From positions 496,001 through 560,000 of the forward strand of contig CBDEFY010000007.1 of NCBI GenBank assembly GCA_965237595.1: a stretch of DNA of 64,000 bases, in the 5' to 3' direction. The translations under genes were made by a program, and so were the position numbers. Origin of the DNA: UBA9611 sp965237595. GTDB lineage: Bacteria > Chloroflexota > Dehalococcoidia > Lucifugimonadales > UBA3495. Numbering within the stretch: the first letter of the stretch is position 1; each line of letters begins with the position of its first letter. Shown here one piece after another: positions 9,972 to 18,200 of this stretch. A model generated the notes under the pieces. It was not told the origin of the DNA, did not search any database, and was given only the letters and a program-made list of their open reading frames with translations.

Positions 9972-10294
9972 AACATGAGTCATCCCGGAATTTACTAGAA
10001 ACTACGCATTTGGGCGCCAACGCCGACGCTCCGGCGCAGGCCGGAACCCAGAGCTGCCCCAGAGCTCCCCGCCTGATGAGAGGCGAAAAGGCACCCCGCC
10101 CCGATCAGAGGCAGCGCGTACGGCGGCCCAAAGGCGGCTTGGCGCGGGGTAACTGGATTGCGGCTTTCGCCTGAAAGCACGTGGGCGGCGCTGCCGATGT
10201 TCAACGGCAAATCGCCGCCCGCGTGCTTTTCAGTATTTTTGTCTCTATCTTTCGTCTCTGGCATCCATCCACAAAATCCGGGATGACACATGTT
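9972..10294. repeat. MITE-like intergenic repeat, copy B, larger and inverted internally
   Basis: The ends are AACATGAGTCATCCCGGA at 9972 and the near-complement TCCGGGATGACACATGTT ending at 10294. Bases 10170-10280 carry the internal block of copy A in reverse orientation, including GCGTGCTTTTCAGTATTTTTGTC. No gene is visible here or in 10295-10500, which also holds a small GGGCGGGTTGGAAACCCGC hairpin near 10442. Confidence 0.65.
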
Positions 10295-10500
10295 TCTTTG
10301 CCACTATGGTCGTCGAAACGAAAGGGTCGCCAGGGAGAAGCATGTCGGCGCAAGCATGACCCATGGCCAGAAGCCCGGCGCAGAGGTTCTGGTCCGCCCA
10401 CAACGGTCCTGGCTGGTACGAACGTTGATTACGAGAGTGAGGGCGGGTTGGAAACCCGCGCCTACGATGTTCCACGACTGAGGAACCGGAAAACGCTGCG

Positions 10501-10537
10501 AATAAGAAAAGGCGGGGTTCCAGAACAAAACCCCGCC
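10501..10537 (-). terminator. Rho-independent terminator of arsM
   Basis: The inverted repeat GGCGGGGTT (10511-10519) / AACCCCGCC (10529-10537) forms a 9-bp stem. Read on the minus strand it is followed by TTTTCTTATT, a U-rich tail. It lies 44 bases past the arsM stop codon. Confidence 0.8.
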
Positions 10538-10580
10538 CTATTTCCGGCTGGCCGTAGGGGCCCGCCCGGCCGGAGGGTCC

Positions 10581-11393
10581 CTAGGACGGTTTGTGGGCTA
10601 CGACTTTGTACCCGGCCGTGTTGGTGGGCGGCCGCTCGGGGTGGTTCTCCGTGTAGTTCACGGCCTCGCTGGTGAACTCTATATCCACGAACCCGGCGCG
10701 GACCAACCGGTCGCGGTACACATCGACGTGCTCCGCCCCCGCTGTGCAGGAGACCCAGTCCTCGGGCGAGGAGACACTGGGTCCCTGGGGCGTCAGCGCC
10801 ATCACGTCGGACAGGTGGACCCGGCCGCCGGGCGACAGGACCCGGAAGCTCTCGCTGAACACCGCGTCCTTGTCCGGGGACAAACACACCACGCAGTTGG
10901 AGATGATTACGTCCACACCGGCGTCGGGGACAGGCATCTTCTCCATCTCGCCCTGGACGAATTCCACGTTTTCGATGCCCAGCTTGGCCTTATTGCCGCG
11001 GGCCAGTTCCAGCATGGCCGGGGTCATGTCCAGTCCGGTGACGTACCCGGTCTCGCCAACCTGCTGGGAGGCCAAGAAGCAGTCGATGCCGCCGCCCGAA
11101 CCCAGGTCCAGCACCCGTTCGCCCGCCTTCAGGCCAGCCAAGGCCGTGGGGTTGCCGCAACCGGCGGAGGCTGCGATGGACTCGGTTGGCAGGCCCGCCA
11201 GTTGGCCCTCGTTGTATAGGAGCATGGCGTGGTCCAGATCTTCAACGCCGCAGCAGGCGCCGTCGGTTGAGCAACCGCAGCCGCCATCGTCGTTATGGTC
11301 AAGTTCGGCCGGGGTCAGGCTAATCACCCGCTCCGCCCTGGCGCCGTAGCGCTCCTTGACTAGGTCTTTGATTTTATCTTGGTCTATGGACAT
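10581..11393 (-). CDS. arsM: Arsenite S-adenosylmethionine methyltransferase
   Basis: 270 residues. The Cys-rich stretch GGCGCSTDGACCG near residue 37 precedes the AdoMet-binding motif VLDLGSGGGIDCFLA (about 93-107). SNCVVCLSPDK corresponds to the ArsM signature SNCVINLSPDK, and DWVSCTAGA supplies a further conserved Cys. ArsM methylates As(III) to volatile or less toxic methylarsenicals; three conserved cysteines bind the metalloid. The gene lies 39 bp downstream of a PadR-type regulator, so the two are probably co-transcribed, and it is followed by a clear terminator. The cytoplasmic location and family assignment are firm; actual arsenic specificity is inferred. Confidence 0.92.
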   Translation of the reverse strand: MSIDQDKIKDLVKERYGARAERVISLTPAELDHNDDGGCGCSTDGACCGVEDLDHAMLLYNEGQLAGLPTESIAASAGCGNPTALAGLKAGERVLDLGSGGGIDCFLASQQVGETGYVTGLDMTPAMLELARGNKAKLGIENVEFVQGEMEKMPVPDAGVDVIISNCVVCLSPDKDAVFSESFRVLSPGGRVHLSDVMALTPQGPSVSSPEDWVSCTAGAEHVDVYRDRLVRAGFVDIEFTSEAVNYTENHPERPPTNTAGYKVVAHKPS

Positions 11394-11432
11394 CTCCTTG
11401 TCCTCCTCTAATGTGTTCGGTTTACCGGATAT

Positions 11433-11834
11433 CTATTTGCTTTTAGGCAGCTTTTTTGTAAGCGCCAGGTCGATGCAGTCCTCAACCTTGGGGAGCATCT
11501 GCTGCCAGACGCGGGCGGCGGCGCGGAAAGCCTCTTCGCCTGAGTCAGTCAGCCAGCAAACGCGACGCTGGCGCCCTTGGTGTTCCTCCATGCGGCAGTC
11601 CACATAGCCGCCGTCCTGCAGCTCCTTCATGGTGGAGTAGACCATGGCCTCGGTGGGTTCGCAACAGCCCTGACAGGCTTCCTTGATTGCCTGGTTGATG
11701 CCGTAGCCGTGGACCGGGCCCTTGGCCAGTTGGGCCAAGAGCAGGAACCGGCACAAGCTGCGCTTGACCAGGTTCTCCCAGTAGGCCTCGGTCTGCATCG
11801 CCGTGGACTTGGTTTCCAGTTTGATGGTGGTCAT
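11433..11834 (-). CDS. PadR-family transcriptional regulator, Cys-rich
   Basis: 133 residues. The winged-helix core FLLLAQLAKGPVHGYGINQA is typical of PadR proteins (LLxxGPxHGYxI), followed by VYSTMKELQDGGYVDCRMEE and a dimerisation helix. Between them lies ACQGCCEPTEA with three cysteines, absent from ordinary PadR proteins. Placed directly before arsM, it is a candidate thiol sensor of As(III) controlling its own operon; that role is inference. The start could instead be the ATG at 11798. Confidence 0.8.
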   Translation of the reverse strand: MTTIKLETKSTAMQTEAYWENLVKRSLCRFLLLAQLAKGPVHGYGINQAIKEACQGCCEPTEAMVYSTMKELQDGGYVDCRMEEHQGRQRRVCWLTDSGEEAFRAAARVWQQMLPKVEDCIDLALTKKLPKSK

Positions 11835-11892
11835 TGTATTGAAGTTTTGCCTCTAGTTGGTTTCTCGAGATTCTGCCGGCGGCAAATAAACT

Positions 11893-11942
11893 AAATCAGG
11901 GATACTAATCCTGGTTTAATACTTAAGCATGTTGAGTATGCT
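11893..11942. promoter_or_regulatory. Candidate operator region between padR-arsM and the enolase-family gene
   Basis: The 209-bp divergent intergenic region contains nested inverted repeats: CAGGGATACTAATCCTGG at 11897-11914, ATACT-11-AGTAT at 11919-11939, and AGCAT-7-ATGCT at 11926-11942. PadR proteins bind such dyads close to their own promoters. Proposed as the PadR binding site only on position and symmetry. Confidence 0.4.
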
Positions 11943-12043
11943 AGGCCAATCTGCTCCCCTTGTCAACACTTCCTTCGGCGCGGGGCAAATTTGAGGCTAA
12001 ATTGTGATAGAATCAGGCCGCTCGGGGAACAGGAAAGTCTGCC

Positions 12044-13141
12044 ATGAAGATAACCAAATCACAGGTACAGGTGCTGCACGCGCCAGCCGACGAGCAGTTG
12101 GTGGACGTCCAGCCCGAGGCCGGCGGCCTTCGCGCCTTCGTGACCCTCAAAATGATGACCGACGAGGGCATCGAGGGTATCGGCCTGACCTTCGTGCCCG
12201 CCCTGGGGCTCAGCCCCATGGCCCCGGCGTTAAAGTCGGCGGTGGACGCTGTGTGCGGGCTGGCTGAAGGTCAAAACCCCATGGAAGCCGAGGCGGTGAT
12301 AAAGGGTCTGCGGGAGAAGACCAGCGGCTCCGGGCCCGGCGGGATCGTAACCCTGGCCTTGGCCGCGGTTGATATGGCCCTCTGGGACATCAAAGGCAAG
12401 GCCCTCGATCAGTCGGTGTGCTCGCTCTTGGGCGGCTACCGCAAGCAGGTGCCCACCTACGCCAGCGGCGCGCTGATGCGTCCGATGAACCTGGAGCAAT
12501 TGGCCGAGATTGGTCCGGCTTTGGTGGAGAAAGGATTTCGGCAGATGAAATCCCAGATGGGCGCCGAGGACACCCCGGCCAAAGAGGTCATGCGCATGCG
12601 TACACTGCGGGAAGCTGTGGGCGAAGACATCGACATCATGTGCGACATCAACCAGCTTTGGGACGTGAACCAGGCCATAACCATCGGTAAAAGGGTGGAG
12701 GAGTACCACCTGTTCTGGCTGGAGGACGTGGTGGCCCACGACGACTATCAGGGCATGGCCCGGGTGGCCGACGCCCTGACCACGCCCATCGCGGCGGGAG
12801 AGTACGTTTACGGCATCAACCCACACCGGCAACTCATCGAGAACCGGTCGATAGACATTGTGATGATTGATCTGCTGCGGGTGGGCGGCATCACCGAGTG
12901 GCGGAAGGTGGCGGGCATGGCCGAGGCTTTCAACCTGCCGGTCGTGAGCCATCTGGTACCCGAGATACACATCCAGCTCATGGGCGCCATCCCCAACGGC
13001 CTGACCGTGGAGTACATGCCCTGGACCCTGAAGTTGTTCGAGGAGACTCCCAAGTTCGCCGACGGCTGCCTGGAGGTGCCGGACAAGCCGGGCCTGGGGC
13101 TGAATTTTAGGGAAGACGCGCTCAAGCAATACGCGGTCTAA
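12044..13141 (+). CDS. Enolase-superfamily (mandelate racemase/muconate lactonizing) enzyme
   Basis: 365 residues. The N-terminal capping domain (MKITKSQVQVLHAPADEQLV) is followed by a TIM barrel with VDMALWDIKGKALDQSV, KSQMG (catalytic Lys position), DIMCDINQLWD (first metal Asp), FWLEDVV (second ligand Glu), AAGEYVYG (third ligand Glu) and VVSHLVPEIH (catalytic His). This layout is of the mandelate racemase subgroup, which abstracts a proton alpha to a carboxylate, often in sugar-acid dehydration. The substrate is not predictable. It is transcribed away from the arsM operon and is followed by a palindromic repeat and two NIPSNAP genes. Confidence 0.88.
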   Translation: MKITKSQVQVLHAPADEQLVDVQPEAGGLRAFVTLKMMTDEGIEGIGLTFVPALGLSPMAPALKSAVDAVCGLAEGQNPMEAEAVIKGLREKTSGSGPGGIVTLALAAVDMALWDIKGKALDQSVCSLLGGYRKQVPTYASGALMRPMNLEQLAEIGPALVEKGFRQMKSQMGAEDTPAKEVMRMRTLREAVGEDIDIMCDINQLWDVNQAITIGKRVEEYHLFWLEDVVAHDDYQGMARVADALTTPIAAGEYVYGINPHRQLIENRSIDIVMIDLLRVGGITEWRKVAGMAEAFNLPVVSHLVPEIHIQLMGAIPNGLTVEYMPWTLKLFEETPKFADGCLEVPDKPGLGLNFREDALKQYAV

Positions 13142-13160
13142 AAAGTAGAAACCATTTAGG

Positions 13161-13191
13161 CGTAGGGGCACGGCAGTGCCGTGCCCCTACG
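13161..13191. repeat. 31-bp perfect palindrome, copy 1
   Basis: 15-nt arms CGTAGGGGCACGGCA and TGCCGTGCCCCTACG around a single G. Identical or near-identical copies are at 13557, 24810 and 43624. Always intergenic; could fold as a strong hairpin in either strand. Confidence 0.9.
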
Positions 13192-13223
13192 GGAATCAGC
13201 AATAGCCTCCGAAGGAGGGAAAC

Positions 13224-13535
13224 ATGGTTGCACAACTGCGCACGTACACCATCAACAAAGGGATGATGGAATCCTGGCTGGAGCTTTTCGACAACGAGAT
13301 TCGGCCGGTCCATGAGAGTTTGGGAATCCCCATCGTGGCCATCTGGGTCGACGCCGACCGCACCGACTTCATCTGGGTGCGGACCTTTGACACTGTCGAG
13401 GAAATACCGGAGAAAGAGGCCGCTTACTTCGCCTCGCCGGGGCGAAAAGCCCTGGGCGACAAGCCCAACAGCCACATCGCCAGGATGGATGTGAAATTGA
13501 TTGAAGAAGTGCTGAGGGGCGCGAAAGTGGCGTAA
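13224..13535 (+). CDS. NIPSNAP-family protein, first of a tandem pair
   Basis: 103 residues: MVAQLRTYTINKGMMESWLE, then a central IPIVAIWVDADRTDFIWVRTF strand pair, typical of the dimeric alpha/beta-barrel NIPSNAP fold (LRxYxxxxGxxxxW). These small proteins often accompany oxidative or degradative genes but have no defined reaction. GGAGG precedes the ATG. Roughly half of its residues match the gene immediately downstream, so the pair arose by duplication. Confidence 0.85.
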   Translation: MVAQLRTYTINKGMMESWLELFDNEIRPVHESLGIPIVAIWVDADRTDFIWVRTFDTVEEIPEKEAAYFASPGRKALGDKPNSHIARMDVKLIEEVLRGAKVA

Positions 13536-13556
13536 CCAACTGATCGATAACCAAAG

Positions 13557-13587
13557 CGTAGGGGCACGGCAGTGCCGTGCCCCTACG
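13557..13587. repeat. 31-bp perfect palindrome, copy 2
   Basis: Same sequence as copy 1, placed between the two NIPSNAP genes. The NIPSNAP duplication therefore seems to have copied the palindrome upstream of each gene. Confidence 0.9.
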
Positions 13588-13611
13588 GAAAATAACAGGA
13601 GAGTGAACGTC

Positions 13612-13923
13612 ATGGTCGACCAGATGCGCAGCTACACCATCAACAAGGGAATGATGGACTCCTGGGAGAAATTGTTCGAGACCGGTATCAAGCCAGCCCA
13701 CGAAGCCATGGGAATCCCCGTCGTGGCCACCTGGATCAACGCCGACCGCACCCAGTTCATCTGGGTCCGCCGGTTCGCCGACGGCGACGACGTCCCGGCG
13801 AAAGAGGCTGAGTTCCGGGAATCGGCGGGCTTCAAATCCTTGGGCAGCCAGCCCGGCGAACACATCGCCAAGATGGACGTCCAGAACTTGGAGCAAGGGG
13901 ACTTCTCCACGAAGGCGGCCTAG
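13612..13923 (+). CDS. NIPSNAP-family protein, second of a tandem pair
   Basis: 103 residues from the ATG at 13612, which lies a normal distance after AGGAGA; a GTG nine bases earlier is too close to it. It begins MVDQMRSYTINKGMMDSWEK and shares INKGMM(E/D)SW, ADRTxFIWVR and EHIAKMDVxxLE-type blocks with its neighbour. Function unknown beyond the dimeric alpha/beta-barrel fold. Confidence 0.85.
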   Translation: MVDQMRSYTINKGMMDSWEKLFETGIKPAHEAMGIPVVATWINADRTQFIWVRRFADGDDVPAKEAEFRESAGFKSLGSQPGEHIAKMDVQNLEQGDFSTKAA

Positions 13924-13993
13924 TAGCCAACAGCCGTCAGCTTTCAGCTATAAGGCATCAAGGCTGACCGCTGAGGGCTGGGAGTTGACAGCT

Positions 13994-14446
13994 TTAAGCC
14001 TGCTTCCGCATAAGGACGTGGGGGATGTCTACTTCGAGGAATGGTTCCCCGCGCTCCTCATAGCCGTGGGCGGCGTAGAAGTCTTTGACGTATTCCTGGG
14101 CGTTCAGGACGTAGGTATCTACGCCTTGGGCGGACGCTTCTTCTTCCAGGAACTTTAGGATGCGGCCTCCGATGCCTTTGCGCCGCCACTGAACGTCCAC
14201 GGCCATACGGCCGATGCGGGCCGCAGTGTCCTCGTTGCCGTAGACCACTCTGCCGGTGGCCACCACCTGATCCTGCCCCTGGTGGTTGACTATGGCGATG
14301 GCGTGGGTGGCGGTGGCGTCGAACTCGTCCAACTCCTCTTCAGCGGGCACCTGCTGCTCGCCCACGAACACCCGGAAACGCACCCCCATGGCCGCCTCCA
14401 GTTCCGCCTCGGTCTCCACCAATTTTATTTGCAAGCTGTCAGCCAT
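13994..14446 (-). CDS. GNAT-family N-acetyltransferase
   Basis: 150 residues. RFRVFVGEQQVPAEEELDEFD and ATGRVVYGNEDTAARIGRMAVD belong to the ElaA-like GNAT subgroup. VQWRRKGIGGRILKFLEEEA is the acetyl-CoA pyrophosphate-binding motif (RxxGxG/A), and FYAAHGYEERGEPFLEVDIPHVLM is the typical C-terminal strand. It transfers an acetyl group from acetyl-CoA to an unknown amine. A TTG two codons upstream is an alternative start. The DNA on either side carries short CAGC/GCTGA-rich repeats (13935-13985 and 14853-14875) of no visible function. Confidence 0.85.
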   Translation of the reverse strand: MADSLQIKLVETEAELEAAMGVRFRVFVGEQQVPAEEELDEFDATATHAIAIVNHQGQDQVVATGRVVYGNEDTAARIGRMAVDVQWRRKGIGGRILKFLEEEASAQGVDTYVLNAQEYVKDFYAAHGYEERGEPFLEVDIPHVLMRKQA

Positions 14447-14492
14447 CAGCAATCATTATTCAGCTTTAATAACAAGAAAGGGATTCACAGTC

Positions 14493-14780
14493 TTACTCGT
14501 GCCTGACCTGCCGAACCAAAATGGCGATTCCGGTCCTCTTCCACTTCTGCCATTCAACGATGTTGATCCATTTCGGACGCTTCCCGTCTCGAAGAGACCG
14601 CAGCCAGGTCTTCCGAGTCTTGTTGCGATTGGATGAATTGCAACTCCGGCACCCGAAGACCCATTCCTGACCACGTCTACCCCAGTTTCGGATGTGCATC
14701 TCAACGATGTCATCCTCGCTCCCACAGAAAAGACACTCCCCATCAGAATATTCGTACGGGTCGCTTCTATAGTCAGGCAT
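14493..14780 (-). CDS. Small HNH-like zinc-binding protein
   Basis: 95 residues from the ATG at 14780. It has CLFCGSEDDIVEMHI and CRSCNSSNRNKTRKTW, two CxxC pairs spaced as in the treble-clef zinc fingers of HNH nucleases, with the CxxCNxxNRNKT segment typical of that fold. The His residues that define the catalytic HNH core are only partly visible (one in EMHI), so nuclease activity is uncertain. The gene stands alone between GNAT and alcohol dehydrogenase genes. It could be a domesticated or defective HNH protein. Confidence 0.55.
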   Translation of the reverse strand: MPDYRSDPYEYSDGECLFCGSEDDIVEMHIRNWGRRGQEWVFGCRSCNSSNRNKTRKTWLRSLRDGKRPKWINIVEWQKWKRTGIAILVRQVRHE

Positions 14781-14876
14781 TGGTCGCCGATTCCAATTAC
14801 CAGTGCGCACGGAAAGGATGCGAGATTAAGACCGATGTGATGACGGCCCGATAGCTGGCCGCTGACCGCTGAAAGC

Positions 14877-15971
14877 TTAGTAGACTATTACGCCGCGGCC
14901 TACCTCGCCCTTGTCCATGTCGTCGTAGGCGTGGTTGATCTGGTCCAGGGAGTAGTGTCGGACCACTAAGTCGTCCAAGTTCAACTTGCCGGCCAGGTAC
15001 ATGTCCACCAACTTGGGCATCTCCACGCTGGAGTGGGTTGAGCCGTAGTAGGTGCCGCGCATGGTCTTCTCGTTCCGGACAATGTCCACGGCGTTGATGG
15101 CGGCCTCCGCGCCGAAGGGGGCGATGCCAACGATGGTCACCGTGGCGCTCTTGCCGGCCATGTCGTAGGCGGCCTTCACCGTGTCGGCCGAGCCGAAGAC
15201 CTCGAAGGTGTAGTCCGCGCCCTTGCCGTCGGTTAATTCTTTGACTCGGGCCACCGGGTCTTGGTCCGAGGCGTTCACCGTGTGGGTGGCGCCGAACTTC
15301 ATGGCGAACTCAAGCTGGCTCTCGCGGATGTCCACGGCGATAATCTTGCTGGCGTTGACCAAGGCCGCGCCCATGATTACGTTCAGGCCCACGCCGCCGC
15401 AGCCGACCACGGCCACGGTGCTGCCGGGCGTGACTTTGGCGCTGGAGGTCACTGCCCCCACGCCGGTGGGCACGCAGCAGCCAATGAGGGCGGCCTTGTC
15501 CATGGGCACCGGCGCGTCGATGGGCACGCAACCGGTCTCGGGGACCACCGAGTACTCGGCGAAGCAAGCGGTCTTGCCCATGTGGTGAATGCGCTGGTCT
15601 CCCTTGTGCAGGCGGGTGGTGCCGTCGTACATGTTGGGGCCGGTGGCGCCGTGGTTGTCGCACAGGTGGGACTTGCCGGTGATGCAGGATTTGCACCGCC
15701 CGCAGGCGGGAACAAAGGACAGAATCACCTGCTGTCCGGGCCTGACCGACGTGACGCCGGGGCCCACCTTCTCGACGGTGCCCGCGCCCTCGTGGCCCAG
15801 CACCACGGGCAGGGCGATGGGCGCGTCGCCGTGCATGAAGTGCCGGTCGCTGCGGCAGATCCCCGCCGCGCCAATCTTCACCAGCACCTCCCCCGCCTGG
15901 GGGTCGTCCAACTCCAGTTCCTCCACCACCAACGGGGTCTTCGTCTCATACAGAACGGCAGCCTTAACCAT
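14877..15971 (-). CDS. Zinc-dependent alcohol dehydrogenase (MDR superfamily)
   Basis: 364 residues. The catalytic zinc site is seen as AGICRSDRHFMHG and GHEGAGTVEKVG; the structural zinc lobe as CGRCKSCITGKSHLC; the Rossmann motif as VAVVGCGGVGLNVI. It has the length and layout of class III-like or NDMA-type dehydrogenases that oxidise primary alcohols or thiol-aldehyde adducts using NAD(P). Stand-alone gene followed downstream by the HNH-like gene on the same strand. The substrate is not predictable. Confidence 0.88.
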   Translation of the reverse strand: MVKAAVLYETKTPLVVEELELDDPQAGEVLVKIGAAGICRSDRHFMHGDAPIALPVVLGHEGAGTVEKVGPGVTSVRPGQQVILSFVPACGRCKSCITGKSHLCDNHGATGPNMYDGTTRLHKGDQRIHHMGKTACFAEYSVVPETGCVPIDAPVPMDKAALIGCCVPTGVGAVTSSAKVTPGSTVAVVGCGGVGLNVIMGAALVNASKIIAVDIRESQLEFAMKFGATHTVNASDQDPVARVKELTDGKGADYTFEVFGSADTVKAAYDMAGKSATVTIVGIAPFGAEAAINAVDIVRNEKTMRGTYYGSTHSSVEMPKLVDMYLAGKLNLDDLVVRHYSLDQINHAYDDMDKGEVGRGVIVY

Positions 15972-16267
15972 GGTATGGCGCCTCCTCAGCGTCTTGATTC
16001 TTCAGTTGGAAAGCACGGGGTATCATCGCGCGGAGGCGGGGGTGGTGTCAAATCGCTGGGGGTGGGGTGAATCTCCGCCTCCCGGCTTAGGAATCAAGCA
16101 AGATCAAGACGATGTTCTTCCGTTTCTAAGAATCCGCTCCAAATCAATTTGATATTGGCAACCTTTTCTTGGAAGAATGAGGTGGACCCGGAAATTCGGA
16201 CAGGTGGTTAAGTGAGAGTTCTGCTCCTAAAATAGCCACAGCTGTTGCTGTGAGGGAGGAGTGGGAC

Positions 16268-16552
16268 ATGTCAAAAGAGCGGAGGAAGCACAGCCCAACA
16301 TTCAAGGCCAAGGTGGCCCTGGAAGCGGTGAAGGGTGAAGAGACGGTGGCCCAACTGGCCGCCCGCTACGAGGTCCATCCCGGGCAGATCCAGGCCTGGA
16401 AGAAGTCCTTGTTGGAAGGAGCGGTCGGCGTCTTTGGTGGGAACCAAGACAAACGCCAGAAGAGCGATGGGGTCCTTGTTGCCCGGCTCTATCAGCAGAT
16501 CGGCCAACTGAAGGTTGAGCGGGATTTCTTGGCGGAGAGGCTCGGTCCATGA
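16268..16552 (+). CDS. IS3-family transposase OrfA
   Basis: 94 residues from the ATG at 16268, which is preceded by GGAGGAG. MSKERRKHSPTFKAKVALEA starts a helix-turn-helix (Tnp_1) DNA-binding domain with VAQLAARYEVHPGQIQAWKK as the recognition helices, followed by a short leucine-zipper region. It recognises the IS ends and forms OrfAB by frameshift or acts with OrfB. Its stop overlaps the OrfB start. Confidence 0.93.
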   Translation: MSKERRKHSPTFKAKVALEAVKGEETVAQLAARYEVHPGQIQAWKKSLLEGAVGVFGGNQDKRQKSDGVLVARLYQQIGQLKVERDFLAERLGP

Positions 16553-17493
16553 GCCGGGAGCGGCGGCGGGAGATGGTGGACCGGCGGCACCCAGCCTTGT
16601 CCACAGTGAGACAGTGCGCCTTACTGAGCATCAGCAGGTCCAGCCTAAACTACCGGCGCAAGGGGACTTGCTTGGAGAACCTGACCGTGATGAAGGCGAT
16701 GGACCACCAGTACCTAAGTACCCCCTTCTACGGGTCGCGGCGCATGAGGGTCTGGCTGGGCACTCAAGGTCACAGGGTGAACCGGAAGCGGGTCCAGCGT
16801 CTGATGCGGACCATGGGACTACGTGCCATCTACCGGTGGCCCCGGACCAGCAAGCCGGGGCCAGGGCACAAGGTGTATCCCTACCTCCTGAGCGGCATGG
16901 AGATCACCAGACCAAATCAGGTGTGGGCCGCCGACATCACCTACATCCCCATGGCCAAGGGTTTCTTATACCTGGTGGCCATCATGGATTGGTACACGCG
17001 GTACGTGGTGGCCTGGCGTCTTTCCAACACCTTGGATGCTGATTTCTGTGTCGAGACATTGGAGGAAGCGCTTGGCAAGGGGAAGCCAGAGGTCTTCAAC
17101 ACCGACCAGGGCAGCCAGTTCACCGGCGAAGCCTTCACCGGTCTCCTAGAGCAGCACGGAGTGAGAATCAGCATGGACGGGAAGGGACGCTACACCGACA
17201 ACATCTTGTTGGAGCGGCTGTGGCGCACGGTTAAGTACGAGGAGGTCTACCTGAAAGCCTACTCCAACGGGCGAGAAGCCAAGGCCGGGCTTGACGCATA
17301 CTTCAGCTTCTACAACAACCAAAGACCCCACCAGGCCTTGGGCTACCGGACACCGGCTGAGGTGTTCAAAGGAGACTTGGCGCCATCAGATGAACGGTCA
17401 ATCAATGGGAAACGGGCACCGAACGGAGCGTTCTCAGACCTTGGAAAGACGGCGGAACTCTCACTTAGTTTTGCACCAAACCTGTCCAACTAA
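16549..17493 (+). CDS. IS3-family transposase OrfB (DDE integrase domain)
   Basis: 314 residues. The HTH_21 region (TPFYGSRRMRVWLG) is followed by the catalytic core: WAADITYIPM (first Asp), FNTDQGSQFT (second Asp) and ERLWRTVKYEEVYLKAY (Glu), then YNNQRPHQALGYRTPAEVF. All three DDE residues are present, so the element may be active. The start ATG overlaps the OrfA TGA, the usual site for programmed frameshifting or translational coupling. Confidence 0.93.
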   Translation: MSRERRREMVDRRHPALSTVRQCALLSISRSSLNYRRKGTCLENLTVMKAMDHQYLSTPFYGSRRMRVWLGTQGHRVNRKRVQRLMRTMGLRAIYRWPRTSKPGPGHKVYPYLLSGMEITRPNQVWAADITYIPMAKGFLYLVAIMDWYTRYVVAWRLSNTLDADFCVETLEEALGKGKPEVFNTDQGSQFTGEAFTGLLEQHGVRISMDGKGRYTDNILLERLWRTVKYEEVYLKAYSNGREAKAGLDAYFSFYNNQRPHQALGYRTPAEVFKGDLAPSDERSINGKRAPNGAFSDLGKTAELSLSFAPNLSN

Positions 17494-17507
17494 TTGGGTC
17501 CACCTCA

Positions 17508-17700
17508 GAAATCGAGATTGGAAGGATGAGGCACTAGGAGGAATACAACTCTTGGCGTGCGAAAAGGTACAAACCACCAATTTCCCTTACTTTGCGAAAC
17601 TTTCCTACCAATTGATCGATGAATTGTCGCCTCGGTTTGGGGGGTATATGTTGGTAGATCAATAACGAATGGCCAGCTAATTGTAGACCGTCAGCGATAA
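17508..17700. other. Remnant between two insertion sequences
   Basis: 193 bp of AT-richer DNA. On the plus strand an open segment ending at 17665 reads KVQTTNFPYFAKLSYQLIDE and then ELSPRFGGYMLVDQ; the minus strand is also open over much the same bases. Neither resembles the gene broken on the far side of the second IS. Probably the scar of a lost gene. Confidence 0.4.
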
Positions 17701-17792
17701 TGGGACACATATAAGGGTAGGAAAACCCGAGAGTCGGAGGGTGGTGTGAGCTCCTGAAATGAGGGTAGAGTTACCCACAGAAAGGAGCAGAT

Positions 17793-18200
17793 GTGTCCCA
17801 ATTAGAAGTAAGCAAAGCAGAGGCCGCCGAGGAACGAAGCGAGCAGACCAGGTCTTTCGTCCGTACAGTGAAGGCGGCTGCCCGACGTAAGTACACCTCC
17901 GAAGACAAGATCCGAATTGTTCTGGAGGGCTTCCGCCGCGAGGTCACAGTCAACGACCTGTGCCGGCGGGAGGGGATCAAGCCCCACTCCTACTACTCGT
18001 GGACCAAAGAGTTCATGGAGGCGGGCAAGGAGAGGTTGACCCGTGACTCGGTTCGGGACGCCACTCAGCATGAGGTAGGGCAGCTCAAGCGAGAGAACGG
18101 GGAACTCAAGGAGCTAGTGGCCGATCTGTCGCTGGAGGCGTACCGTCTCAAAAAAACGGCCATCCCCGTGCCCCAGGACGCCACCGGTACCAGCGGATGA
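17793..18200 (+). CDS. IS3-family transposase OrfA of second element
   Basis: 135 residues from a GTG at 17793 after AAAGGAG. YTSEDKIRIVLEGFRREVTV and DLCRREGIKPHSYYSWTKEF form the helix-turn-helix; a coiled-coil LKRENGELKELVADLSLEAY follows. It is intact and overlaps the OrfB start by four bases. It belongs to a different IS3 subgroup from the neighbouring element, with only family-level similarity. Confidence 0.88.
   Translation: MSQLEVSKAEAAEERSEQTRSFVRTVKAAARRKYTSEDKIRIVLEGFRREVTVNDLCRREGIKPHSYYSWTKEFMEAGKERLTRDSVRDATQHEVGQLKRENGELKELVADLSLEAYRLKKTAIPVPQDATGTSG

Larger units (their letters stand above)
16178..17507 (+). mobile_element. IS3-family insertion sequence, apparently complete
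   Basis: The left end TGAGGTGGACCCGGAAATTC and the right end (reverse-complemented TGAGGTGGACCCAATTAGTT) are terminal inverted repeats; the match resumes further in as GGACAGGT and GTGAGAGTTC. Both ends are flanked by GAA (16175-16177 and 17508-17510), a 3-bp target duplication as expected for IS3 elements. It encodes OrfA and OrfB with an ATGA overlap, both intact. A related copy lies at the right edge of the window. Confidence 0.93.
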
